DNA of 16,626 nucleotides from RGIG5579 sp045544655 (GTDB lineage Bacteria; Bacillota; Clostridia; Oscillospirales; SIG627), in NCBI GenBank assembly GCA_045544655.1, contig JAZPZL010000124.1:1-16626 (forward strand), read 5' to 3'. The first letter of the stretch is position 1, and every line of letters begins with the position of its first letter. Below, piece by piece: positions 1 to 6,127 of this stretch. Below the pieces are notes generated by a model. That model was not told the origin of the DNA, searched no databases, and was given only the letters and a program-made list of their open reading frames with translations. The translations under genes and the position numbers were made by a program.

Positions 1-61
1 ATAATATATAGGTTATAATATATAAGTTATTATGAGTGAAGCTTTCTTTGCGGAAATCGAG

Positions 62-84
62 AAAAAGAGATGTTATCTCTTTTT
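62..84. terminator. A/T-flanked hairpin, possible bidirectional terminator
   Basis: A perfect 10-bp inverted repeat (62-71 with 75-84) encloses a GTT loop. The A5 on the left and T5 on the right mean it could act as an intrinsic terminator in either direction, most plausibly for the minus-strand gene that ends at 159. Only two G-C pairs lie in the stem, so termination strength is doubtful. The surrounding 1-158 is AT-rich with no gene that I can support. Confidence 0.4.
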
Positions 85-155
85 CGATGGTTTTCGACCG
101 CCGATACCCGGTTGTGCCAAGACGAATGTCGTAGGCAGAACCACGGTATCAAGGA

Positions 156-205
156 GTGCTACTTTCTTTCTCGAAAGAAAGTAGGGTGCTCGAAAGAAAG
201 TAGAA
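156..205. repeat. Palindromic repeat with CGAAAGAAAGTAG units
   Basis: ACTTTCTTTC (161-170) and GAAAGAAAGT (173-182) form a perfect 10-bp inverted repeat with a 2-base gap. The unit TCGAAAGAAAGTAG occurs twice in direct orientation (171-184 and 190-203). The element overlaps the stop codon of the minus-strand membrane-protein gene. It looks like a short interspersed palindromic repeat rather than a terminator, because no T-run follows on either side. Confidence 0.6.
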
Positions 206-554
206 AGTGCGCAACCAAACTCAAAAGGAACCAGAAGAAGCTGAATAGAGGACAGATCTGCCCGGCGAGGTTGAAGGGGCGATTTGAGTAATCCCACACC
301 GAAAGAGCCAGAGCGTGATTGACGATGATCCCGCAAATGAATTCCAATTGGGTAATGATCACCGAAGAAAGCAGTGCTTTGAGGAGAAGCTTCCCCTTTC
401 CCAGGGAAGAGTGGACGAAATAGATGGCGCAAAGACAGATTCCGCCTAAAATACTCATGGAAAAATGCGTGTACCCTCGGAAAAGGATCTCAATCAGAGG
501 GTAGATCGCGCTTCCGATTGCAAAACAAAGGGGATATATATAAGTTTTTTTCAT
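159..554 (-). CDS. CmpB-like / putative ABC-transporter type IV family small membrane protein
   Basis: A 131-residue hydrophobic protein with about four predicted membrane segments (roughly residues 5-24, 33-50, 58-80 and 102-120). The motif WDYS (87-90) followed by N-L-A-G-Q-I-C (95-101) is the signature I associate with the 'putative ABC-transporter type IV' (CmpB-like) family of Clostridia; its biochemical role is not established and the transporter label is nominal. The start ATG (554-552) is preceded by GGAGG at 565-561 on the same strand, a good ribosome site. It is divergent from the S10 operon and has weaker codon bias than the ribosomal genes. The last nine or so codons and the stop lie inside a palindromic repeat (156-205), so the C-terminus may have been altered by that element. 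I see no clear promoter upstream. Family call is fairly sure, function unknown. Confidence 0.7.
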   Translation of the reverse strand: MKKTYIYPLCFAIGSAIYPLIEILFRGYTHFSMSILGGICLCAIYFVHSSLGKGKLLLKALLSSVIITQLEFICGIIVNHALALSVWDYSNRPFNLAGQICPLFSFFWFLLSLVAHFLLSFEHPTFFRERK

Positions 555-676
555 TTTTTACCTCCGAAACTGAGCATTTTTTATTATTATGGAGTGAAAA
601 GTCGAATAATTTTAGGAAAAAATCTTATTTTATGGGTAAAAAATGTAAATATTTTTTGAATTCACGGAAGCATCTA

Positions 677-705
677 TTGCATTTTTTCGGTATTATCCTT
701 ATAAT
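677..705 (+). promoter_or_regulatory. Sigma-A promoter of the S10 operon
   Basis: TTGCAT (677-682) and a perfect TATAAT (700-705) are separated by 17 bases, the optimal spacing for the housekeeping sigma factor. AT-rich tracts lie upstream (about 600-660) and could act as an UP element. Transcription should begin near 712, leaving a leader of about 245 nt before rpsJ. No other comparable promoter is visible between 555 and 958. Confidence 0.8.
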
Positions 706-711
706 AAACTT

Positions 712-958
712 TGCTTTGATGTGCTGAGAAGCGGGAGGTTGCTGCGAAAACGCAGGTTTTTCCGTGGAGTATGTCCGGTTGATCGGGCGAAAGCAAGCTT
801 GTGCTGCTTTCTCCGCCTGAGGCATCCGCCTGAGGCGGAGTCGTTTACTGAGGGAAAAAAGAAACACCCGAGGGCGTATACAGTGCAAAATTGCGCTTCC
901 CGTCAAAGCAAATCATGCTACCACTTGCGGGTAAGCAAATATTTTAAGGAGGCAAAAA
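712..958 (+). promoter_or_regulatory. Structured 5' leader of the S10 operon
   Basis: This gene-free leader holds at least three hairpins. CTGCG/CGCAG (742-746 with 751-755, AAAA loop) is followed by T5 and looks like a short terminator. A GC-rich hairpin spans 811-840 (8 bp, one mismatch, then 4 bp and a 4-base loop). TGCTACC pairs with GGT-A-AGCA (916-937) just ahead of the AAGGAGG ribosome site at 946-952. In E. coli the S10 leader is the target of L4 autoregulation, and L4 is encoded in this operon; that this leader does the same is inference, and I recognise no described RNA family. Confidence 0.5.
811..840 (+). repeat. GC-rich hairpin with duplicated CCGCCTGAGGC unit
   Basis: CTCCGCCT (811-818) pairs with AGGCGGAG (833-840). 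Inside, AGGC (820-823) pairs with GCCT (828-831) after a G-G mismatch. The unit CCGCCTGAGGC appears twice (813-823 and 826-836), so the hairpin could have arisen by duplication of a short palindrome. No T-run follows, so it is not a terminator. It is the most stable structure in the S10 leader. Confidence 0.6.
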
Positions 959-1273
959 ATGGCAAAGAACGAAAAGATTCGCATCAGACTGAAGGCCTAT
1001 GATCACACGATCATCGACCAGAGTGCGGAGAAGATTGTGGAAACTGCAAAGCGTCAGGGTTCTAAGGTATCGGGTCCCATCCCGCTGCCCACTGAAAAAG
1101 AGATCGTGACCATCTTGCGTGCAGTTCACAAGTACAAGGACTCCCGTGAGCAGTTCGAGCTTCGCACCCACAAGAGACTCATCGACGTTCTCAACCCTTC
1201 TAAGGCAACTGTAGACGCGTTGATGTCGATCGAGCTCCCCGCCGGCGTAGAACTTGAATACAGATTCGAGTAA
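959..1273 (+). CDS. rpsJ: 30S ribosomal protein S10
   Basis: A 104-residue S10, the family's usual length. It starts IRIRLKAYDH and has the conserved SGPIPLPTE segment (residues 38-46) at the tip of the long loop that reaches into the 30S head, and the THKRLIDVLNPS segment near the C-terminus. Besides its ribosomal role in the head near the A-site, S10 is known as NusE, the partner of NusB and NusG in transcription antitermination. The ATG follows AAGGAGG (946-952) by 6 nt. It is the first gene of the operon, downstream of the promoter at 677-705 and its leader, and is followed by an unusually long 75-nt spacer before rplC. Nothing is odd in the protein itself. Confidence 0.97.
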   Translation: MAKNEKIRIRLKAYDHTIIDQSAEKIVETAKRQGSKVSGPIPLPTEKEIVTILRAVHKYKDSREQFELRTHKRLIDVLNPSKATVDALMSIELPAGVELEYRFE

Positions 1274-1286
1274 TCGCCATCCCCAC

Positions 1287-1337
1287 TGACCCGAAAACGA
1301 GTCATGTTGGACAAAGTTCAACCAATAACATGTTTTT
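1287..1337 (+). promoter_or_regulatory. Hairpins in the S10-L3 spacer, possible attenuator
   Basis: TGAC/GTCA with an inner CG/CG and AAAA loop (1287-1304) is followed by a second foldback. CATGTTGG (1303-1310) pairs with CC (1322-1323) and AACATG (1327-1332), with an AAT bulge. T5 (1333-1337) follows directly, then the rplC ribosome site. Alternatively TTGGAC (1307-1312) pairs with GTTCAA (1316-1321). It is the first long spacer inside the operon and has the form of a weak attenuator; function is not shown. Confidence 0.35.
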
Positions 1338-1348
1338 AGGAGGAAAAA

Positions 1349-1978
1349 ATGAAGAAAGCAATCATTGGTAAGAAAATCGGAATGACCCAGATCTTTACTG
1401 AAAACGGTGCTGTTATCCCCGTTACTTTGATCGAGGCCGGTCCCTGTGCAGTAGTTCAGAAGAAAACCATGGACAAGGACGGTTACAGCGCACTTCAGCT
1501 CGGTTTTTCCGACATCGCAGAAAGAAAGCTGACCAACCCCGTAAAGGGACATTTCAAGAAGAGCGGCGTTGTTTACAAGAAGTACCTCAAGGAGTTCCGT
1601 CTTGAGAACGCAGAGGAAAAGAACGTAGGCGACGTTATCACCGCTGAGATCTTCGCAGAAGGCGAAAGCGTAGATGTAACCGGTATCACCAAGGGTCACG
1701 GTTACACCGGTGCCATCAAGAGATGGAACCTGCATCGCCTTCGTATGACCCACGGTACCGGCCCCGTTCACCGTCAGTCCGGTTCTATGGGTGTTATCGA
1801 CCCCGCCAGAATCTTCAAGAACAAGAAGATGGCAGGTCAGTACGGTAACGAACAGGTTACCATCCTCAACCTCAAGGTTGTTAAAATTGATGCGGAAAAG
1901 AACATTATCGCAGTTCGCGGCGCCATCCCCGGTGCAAAGAACGGCATCGTGTTCATCCGTGACAGCGTAAAAGCTTAA
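1349..1978 (+). CDS. rplC: 50S ribosomal protein L3
   Basis: A 209-residue L3, full length. The N-terminal GKKIGMTQIF (residues 8-17) and the central segment running from GITKGHGYTGAIKR to MTHGTGPVHR and GSMGVIDPARIF are the family signature; this central loop reaches the peptidyl transferase centre. L3 binds the 3' end of 23S rRNA early in large-subunit assembly. The WNLHRLRMTHGTGPVHR form, instead of the Bacillus/E. coli type, is one I associate with Clostridia. The usual KGKKM motif reads KNKKM here. ATG follows TTAGGAGG (1336-1343). The gene is 23 nt ahead of rplD and lies behind a structured 75-nt spacer. Confidence 0.96.
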   Translation: MKKAIIGKKIGMTQIFTENGAVIPVTLIEAGPCAVVQKKTMDKDGYSALQLGFSDIAERKLTNPVKGHFKKSGVVYKKYLKEFRLENAEEKNVGDVITAEIFAEGESVDVTGITKGHGYTGAIKRWNLHRLRMTHGTGPVHRQSGSMGVIDPARIFKNKKMAGQYGNEQVTILNLKVVKIDAEKNIIAVRGAIPGAKNGIVFIRDSVKA

Positions 1979-2001
1979 TCCAAGAGAAGGGAGAAAAATA
2001 A

Positions 2002-2628
2002 ATGCCTAACGTAAAAGTTTATGATATGGCAGGACAGGTTACCGGTGAAATCGCCCTTTCCGAGGAGCTCTTCGGCGCTGAGGTAAACAAGAGCGTATTG
2101 CACAGCGTTGTCCGCGCATATCTGATCAATCAAAGACAGGGTACTCAGTCTACCAAGACCCGCAGCGAAGTATCCGGCGGCGGTAAGAAACCCTGGAAGC
2201 AGAAGGGTACCGGCAGAGCTCGTCAGGGTTCCACCCGTTCTCCTCAGTGGACCCACGGCGGTATTGCTTTGGGACCCAAGCCCCGCACCTTCCAAGTCAG
2301 CGTGAACAAGAAGGTGAAGAGAATCGCTCTCAAGAGCGCGCTCTCCGCAAAACTTGCAGATAACGAGATCCTCGTAGTTGAAGGCCTGAAGGCTACCGAG
2401 TTCAAGACTCGTCCCATGGCTGAAATGCTCCGTGCACTCGACGCTGAGAGAAAGCCCCTCGTGGTACTTCCCGAAGTTGACAAAATGACCATTAAGAGCT
2501 TTGCCAACATCCCCGGCGCTACCACCTGCCAGGCAAACAACCTCAACGTATACCAGATCCTCAACCACAGAAAGCTCGTGATCTCCAAGGAATCCGTTGA
2601 AGTAATGGAGGAGGTATACAAGGCATGA
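2002..2628 (+). CDS. rplD: 50S ribosomal protein L4
   Basis: A 208-residue L4. The extended loop that lines the nascent-peptide tunnel is visible as the basic glycine-rich stretch from about residue 43 to 90, containing TKTRSEVSGGGKKPWKQKGT and GRARQGSTRSPQWTHGG. Residues in this loop are where macrolide-resistance changes occur in other bacteria; I see no disruption of KPWKQKGTGRARQG. In E. coli L4 represses its own operon through the S10 leader, so it is the natural candidate regulator for 712-958. ATG follows AAGGGAG (1987-1993). Its TGA overlaps the rplW start (ATGA, 2625-2628), implying translational coupling. Confidence 0.96.
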   Translation: MPNVKVYDMAGQVTGEIALSEELFGAEVNKSVLHSVVRAYLINQRQGTQSTKTRSEVSGGGKKPWKQKGTGRARQGSTRSPQWTHGGIALGPKPRTFQVSVNKKVKRIALKSALSAKLADNEILVVEGLKATEFKTRPMAEMLRALDAERKPLVVLPEVDKMTIKSFANIPGATTCQANNLNVYQILNHRKLVISKESVEVMEEVYKA

Positions 2629-2921
2629 AGACCGCTTACGATATTATCCTGAAGCCCGTAATCACCGAGGCTTCCATGACTGCAACTGCAACCCAGAAGA
2701 AGTACACCTTCCGCGTTGCAAGCGACGCAACCAAGATCGAGATCGCTCGTGCGGTTGAAGAACTGTTCAAGGTAGAAGTTGAAGCAGTAAACACTGTTTC
2801 TATGAAGGCAAAGTCCAAGAGAATGGGCTACCACGTTGGTAAGACCGGCGAATGGAAAAAGGCCATCGTTACCTTGACCGAAAACTCCAAGACCATCGAG
2901 TTCTTCGATGGTATGATGTAA
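2625..2921 (+). CDS. rplW: 50S ribosomal protein L23
   Basis: A 98-residue L23 with the family's opening (DIILKPVITEAS) and the conserved KYTFRVASDATKIEIARAVE helix-strand region. The segment VNTVSMKAKSKRMGYHVGK matches the RNA-binding loop. L23 sits at the tunnel exit on the large subunit and is the docking site for trigger factor and the signal recognition particle in bacteria. The ATG overlaps the rplD stop by 4 nt; its ribosome site GGAGGAGG lies inside rplD at 2607-2613. The end of the gene overlaps the ribosome site of rplB. Length is normal and nothing is unusual. Confidence 0.95.
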   Translation: MKTAYDIILKPVITEASMTATATQKKYTFRVASDATKIEIARAVEELFKVEVEAVNTVSMKAKSKRMGYHVGKTGEWKKAIVTLTENSKTIEFFDGMM

Positions 2922-2935
2922 GGAGGTAAAGTACA

Positions 2936-3766
2936 ATGGCTGTAAAGGTATATAAGCCTACTACCCCCGGTAGAAGAAATATGAGCGTGCAGGATTACTC
3001 CATGCTCACCAAGAAGGCACCCGAGAAGAGCCTTCTCGCTCCCCTTAAGAAGCATTCCGGCCGTAACAACATGGGCCGCATCACCGTTCGTCACCACGGC
3101 GGTGGAAACAGAAGAAAGTACAGAATCATCGACTTCAAGCGTCAGACCGAAGGTGTTGCAACCGTAATCGCGCTGGAGTACGATCCCAACAGAACCGCAA
3201 ACATCGCTCTCATCCAGTATGAGGACGGTAAGAAGAGCTACATCATCGCTCCCGTGGAACTGAAGGTTGGCGATAAGATCGCTGCAGGTGCTGATGCGGA
3301 TATCAAGGCAGGTAATGCACTTCCCATCGCAAACATCCCCGTAGGTACCATGATCCACAACATCGAGCTTTACCCCGGCAGAGGTGCTCAGCTGGTTCGT
3401 ACCGCAGGTGCTATGGCTCAGCTCATGGCAAAGGAAAACGGTATGGCTCAGGTAAGACTTCCTTCTTCCGAAGTAAGACTTGTTCGTCTTGACTGTATGG
3501 CTACCATTGGTCAGGTTGGTAACATCGAGCACGAGAACGTTAAGGTTGGTAAGGCAGGTAAGACCAGACATATGGGTATCCGTCCTACCGTACGCGGTTC
3601 CGTAATGAACCCCTGCGATCACCCCCACGGTGGTGGTGAAGGTCGTTCTCCCATCGGTCGTCCCACTCCCGTTACTCCTTGGGGCAAGCCCACCATGGGT
3701 TACAAGACCAGAAACAAGAAGGCGCGTACCAATAAGTTTATTGTGAAGCGCAAGAACGATCGCTGA
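2936..3766 (+). CDS. rplB: 50S ribosomal protein L2
   Basis: A 276-residue L2, standard length. The OB-fold and SH3-like domains occupy about residues 40-200. The C-terminal hallmark NPCDHPHGGGEGRSPIGR contains His229, the histidine equivalent to the one implicated near the peptidyl transferase centre in E. coli. RRKYRIIDFKR near residue 60 is the conserved RNA-binding strand. L2 is needed for subunit association. The ribosome site AAGGAGG (2920-2926) overlaps the rplW stop codon, and the ATG follows by 9 nt. Proline codons are almost all CCC, as in the neighbours. No anomaly is seen. Confidence 0.97.
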   Translation: MAVKVYKPTTPGRRNMSVQDYSMLTKKAPEKSLLAPLKKHSGRNNMGRITVRHHGGGNRRKYRIIDFKRQTEGVATVIALEYDPNRTANIALIQYEDGKKSYIIAPVELKVGDKIAAGADADIKAGNALPIANIPVGTMIHNIELYPGRGAQLVRTAGAMAQLMAKENGMAQVRLPSSEVRLVRLDCMATIGQVGNIEHENVKVGKAGKTRHMGIRPTVRGSVMNPCDHPHGGGEGRSPIGRPTPVTPWGKPTMGYKTRNKKARTNKFIVKRKNDR

Positions 3767-3784
3767 GAGAGGAGATAGGTAATT

Positions 3785-4060
3785 ATGTCTAGAAGCATTA
3801 AGAAAGGACCTTTCGTCCAAGAGAAACTTTTTGCAGCAATCGTTGAGATGAACAACAAGAACGAAAAGAAGGTTGTTAAGACCTGGTCCCGTTCTTCCAC
3901 CATCTTCCCCGAATTCATCGGTCACACCATTGCTGTTTACGATGGCAGAAAGCATGTTCCGGTATACGTTACCGAGGATATGGTCGGCCACAAGCTGGGC
4001 GAGTTTGCTCTCACCCGCACCTTCAAGGGCCATTCCGGCTCTAAGACCGCTAACAGCTAA
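3785..4060 (+). CDS. rpsS: 30S ribosomal protein S19
   Basis: A 91-residue S19, usual length. It begins MSRSIKKGPFV, and contains KTWSRSSTIFPEFIGHTIAVYDG, the family's central signature, and GEFALTRTFKGHSG near the end. S19 sits in the 30S head with S13, contacting the A-site finger and bridging to the large subunit. ATG is preceded by a purine-rich GAGAGGAG site around 3767-3774. It is 18 nt downstream of rplB and 22 nt upstream of rplV, within the S10 operon. Nothing is unusual. Confidence 0.96.
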   Translation: MSRSIKKGPFVQEKLFAAIVEMNNKNEKKVVKTWSRSSTIFPEFIGHTIAVYDGRKHVPVYVTEDMVGHKLGEFALTRTFKGHSGSKTANS

Positions 4061-4082
4061 TCTTAAAGGAGGAAACTGACAA

Positions 4083-4442
4083 ATGAACGAAACGGCAAAG
4101 AAAAGAGCCGTGGCACACAGAAATGAAGTTCGGATTTCTCCGAGAAAGGTTCAGATCGTTCTCGACCTCATCAGAGGCAAGGACGCTGAATTGGCAAAGG
4201 GAATTCTGAAGAACACTACCAAGAGTGCCGCAGAACCTATTTTGAAGATTTTGAATGAGGCGATTGCAAACGCCGAAAACAATTTCCAGATGGATAAAGA
4301 AAAGCTTTTTGTTGCTGAGTGCTACGCAACTCCCGGTACCACGCTGAAGAGAATTCAGCCCAGAGCACAGGGCAGAGCATTCCGCATCTATAAGAGAGCT
4401 TCTCACATCACCATCGCAGTAGAAGAGAAAGGAGGAAATTAA
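4083..4442 (+). CDS. rplV: 50S ribosomal protein L22
   Basis: A 119-residue L22. The N-terminal part has VRISPRKVQIVLDLIRGK and the C-terminal part has the beta-hairpin region ending in PRAQGRAFRIYKRASHITI, which reaches into the nascent-chain tunnel and forms a constriction with L4. Length and hairpin are normal. ATG follows AAGGAGG (4066-4072). The last codons (Gly-Gly-Asn) double as the ribosome site AAAGGAGG (4428-4435) of rpsC, which starts 3 nt after the stop, so the two are probably translationally coupled. Confidence 0.95.
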   Translation: MNETAKKRAVAHRNEVRISPRKVQIVLDLIRGKDAELAKGILKNTTKSAAEPILKILNEAIANAENNFQMDKEKLFVAECYATPGTTLKRIQPRAQGRAFRIYKRASHITIAVEEKGGN

Positions 4443-4445
4443 GAG

Positions 4446-5219
4446 ATGGGACAGAAAGTAAATCCTCACGGCCTTCGTGTCGGTGTCATCAAGGATTGGG
4501 ATTCCAGATGGTTTGCTAAGGATGAAGATTTCGGCGACACTCTTGTTTCCGACTACAAACTTAGAAAGTATCTGAAGGAAAAGCTGCAGGCTGCAGGCGT
4601 TCCCAAGATCGAAATCGAAAGAACCGTTTCCAAGGTTCGCGTTACCATTCATTGTGCAAAGCCCGGTATCATCATTGGCCGCGGCGGCGCAGAAATCGAA
4701 AAGCTCCGTGCAGAGCTTGAAAAGATGCTGGGCAAGTCTGTTGCAGTTAACGTAGCAGAAGTGAAGCTCCCCGACCTGAATGCACAGCTGGTTGCTGAGA
4801 ACATTGCAGGTCAGCTGGAAAGAAGAATTTCCTTCCGCAGAGCAGTGAAGCTTGCCATCGGCAGAACCATGCGCCTGGGCGCACGCGGTATCAAGGTATG
4901 CGGCTCCGGCCGTATCGGCGGTGCAGAAATCGCACGTACCGAGCATTACCACGAAGGTACCATCCCGCTGCAGACCATCCGCGCTGACATTGACTACGGC
5001 TTTGCCGAAGCAAATACCACTTACGGTAAGGTTGGCGTTAAGATCTGGATCTACAGAGGCGAGGTTCTTCAGACCGTAAACCGCACCAACCCCAGAAGAC
5101 AGGACAATCGTCCCGACCGCCGTCCCCGTGGCGACAGAAAGCCCGGCGAGCGTAGAGGCGATCGCAGATTCAACAACAATTCTTCCAGAGAAGGAGGACG
5201 CAGAAATGTTAATGCCTAA
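4446..5219 (+). CDS. rpsC: 30S ribosomal protein S3 with long basic C-terminal tail
   Basis: A 257-residue S3, longer than the roughly 218-233 residues usual in Bacillus and E. coli. The N-terminal MGQKVNPHGLRVG, the KH-domain loop IIGRGG (76-81) and the C-terminal domain ending IWIYRGEVL (200-208) are all intact. S3 lies at the mRNA entry tunnel and belongs to the helicase activity of the ribosome. Residues about 212-257 form a tail with 15 arginines in 46 residues, rich in Asp, Pro, Gly and Asn and probably disordered. The last 14 bases overlap rplP, and the tail codons supply the AAGGAGG site of rplP (5191-5197). Identity is certain; the tail's role is unknown. Confidence 0.96.
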   Translation: MGQKVNPHGLRVGVIKDWDSRWFAKDEDFGDTLVSDYKLRKYLKEKLQAAGVPKIEIERTVSKVRVTIHCAKPGIIIGRGGAEIEKLRAELEKMLGKSVAVNVAEVKLPDLNAQLVAENIAGQLERRISFRRAVKLAIGRTMRLGARGIKVCGSGRIGGAEIARTEHYHEGTIPLQTIRADIDYGFAEANTTYGKVGVKIWIYRGEVLQTVNRTNPRRQDNRPDRRPRGDRKPGERRGDRRFNNNSSREGGRRNVNA

Positions 5220-5622
5220 GAGAGTCAAGTATCGCCGCGTTCACCGTGGAAGATTGACCGGTAAGGCATATCGTGGCAACAAGGTTACCAATGGTACCTA
5301 CGGTTTGATGGCTATGGAGCCCGCTTGGGTTACCAGCAACCAGATCGAAGCTGCCCGTATTGCCATGACCCGTTATATCAAGCGTGGCGGTCAGGTATGG
5401 ATCAAAATTTTCCCCGACAAACCCATCACAGAAAAGCCTGCTGAAACCCGAATGGGTTCCGGTAAGGGTTCTCCCGAGTATTGGGTTGCGGTTGTTAAGC
5501 CCGGCAGAGTGATGTTCGAGATGGACGGTATCAGCGAAGAGGTTGCTAAGGAAGCAATGCGTCTCGCATCTCACAAGCTGCCTATCAAGTGTAAATTCGT
5601 GACCAAGGAGGATACACTGTGA
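5206..5622 (+). CDS. rplP: 50S ribosomal protein L16
   Basis: A 138-residue L16. MLMPKRVKYRRVHRGRLTGK is the typical beginning, which fixes the start at 5206 behind AAGGAGG (5191-5197). The same frame is open further upstream (to 5128), but that extension is rpsC sequence read out of frame and has no counterpart in L16. The segment PAETRMGSGKGSPEYWVAVVKPG holds the conserved arginine loop near the A-site tRNA elbow. L16 is a late-assembling protein placed between the peptidyl transferase region and the GTPase centre. It overlaps rpsC by 14 nt and rpmC by 1 nt (TGATG), so translation of all three is probably coupled. Confidence 0.95.
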   Translation: MLMPKRVKYRRVHRGRLTGKAYRGNKVTNGTYGLMAMEPAWVTSNQIEAARIAMTRYIKRGGQVWIKIFPDKPITEKPAETRMGSGKGSPEYWVAVVKPGRVMFEMDGISEEVAKEAMRLASHKLPIKCKFVTKEDTL

Positions 5623-5831
5623 TGAAATTAAGCGAAATCAGAGAAATGACTATTGACGAGTTGAATGCAGAGCTTGTTGCAAAGAAAGAAGAACTTTTCA
5701 ACCTCCGCTTCCAGCACGCCATCAACCAGCTTGAGAATCCTCAGAAGATCGTAGAGGCGCGCAAGACCATTGCCCGCATCATGACCGTAATCCGTGAGAA
5801 TGAGCTCAAGGCTGATAACTCCGCACAGTAA
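5622..5831 (+). CDS. rpmC: 50S ribosomal protein L29
   Basis: A 69-residue L29, a two-helix coiled protein: EIREMTIDELNAEL, then KEELFNLRFQHAINQLENP, then EARKTIARIMTVIREN. The FNLRFQ..INQLENP segment is the family signature. L29 sits beside L23 at the tunnel exit. Start choice: ATG at 5622 overlaps the rplP stop (TGATG) and is 10 nt from AAGGAGG (5605-5611). A GTG at 5619, 7 nt from the same site, would add one residue (Met-Met) and cannot be excluded. It closes the part equivalent to the E. coli S10 operon except for S17. Confidence 0.93.
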   Translation: MKLSEIREMTIDELNAELVAKKEELFNLRFQHAINQLENPQKIVEARKTIARIMTVIRENELKADNSAQ

Positions 5832-5850
5832 GTAAAGGAGATTGAGTAAC

Positions 5851-6105
5851 ATGGAAAGAAACCTGAGAAAGACCCGTGTAGGAAAGGTAGTCTCCAACGC
5901 AACCGATAAGACCATCGTTGTTGCCATTGAGGACAACGTAAAGCACCCCCTCTACAGCAAGATCATCAAGAAGACCGTAAAGTTTATGGCTCACGATGAG
6001 AACAATGAGTGCGGTGTAGGCGATAAGGTTGAGATCATGGAAACCAGACCCCTTTCCAAGAATAAGAGATGGCGCCTTGTAAGAATCATCGAAAAGGCGA
6101 AATAA
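5851..6105 (+). CDS. rpsQ: 30S ribosomal protein S17
   Basis: An 84-residue S17 with the family opening RNLRKTRVGKVVS and the OB-fold core DKTIVVAIEDNVKHPLYSK, ending RPLSKNKRWRLVRIIEKAK. S17 is a primary binder of 16S rRNA helix 11 and starts assembly of the 30S body. I chose ATG at 5851, 10 nt after AAAGGAG (5834-5840). An in-frame TTG at 5842 lies only 1 nt from that site and would be too close to be used. It follows rpmC by 19 nt and precedes rplN by 22 nt. Confidence 0.95.
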   Translation: MERNLRKTRVGKVVSNATDKTIVVAIEDNVKHPLYSKIIKKTVKFMAHDENNECGVGDKVEIMETRPLSKNKRWRLVRIIEKAK

Positions 6106-6127
6106 TCCGACCAGGAGGTAACGAAAA

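Noticed and set aside
70..432. Frames on both strands at 70-291 (+) and 73-432 (-)
   Set aside because: Both overlap the CmpB-like gene, which has the ribosome site and family motifs; these two have neither.
721..1002. A 93-codon + strand frame over the S10 leader, and the 625-906 minus-strand frame
   Set aside because: Composition and codon use are unlike the genes here, there is no ribosome site, and the first runs into rpsJ in another frame. The region is better read as leader RNA.
2828..4033. A 401-codon minus-strand frame across L2 and S19, with similar frames at 4050-5228, 944-1771 and 14820-15857
   Set aside because: All lie opposite certain ribosomal or rpoA genes and resemble no family; these are shadows.
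5128..5208. Upstream extension of rplP by 26 codons
   Set aside because: These codons are rpsC in another frame. The AAGGAGG at 5191-5197 and the MLMPKRVKYRR beginning fix the start at 5206.
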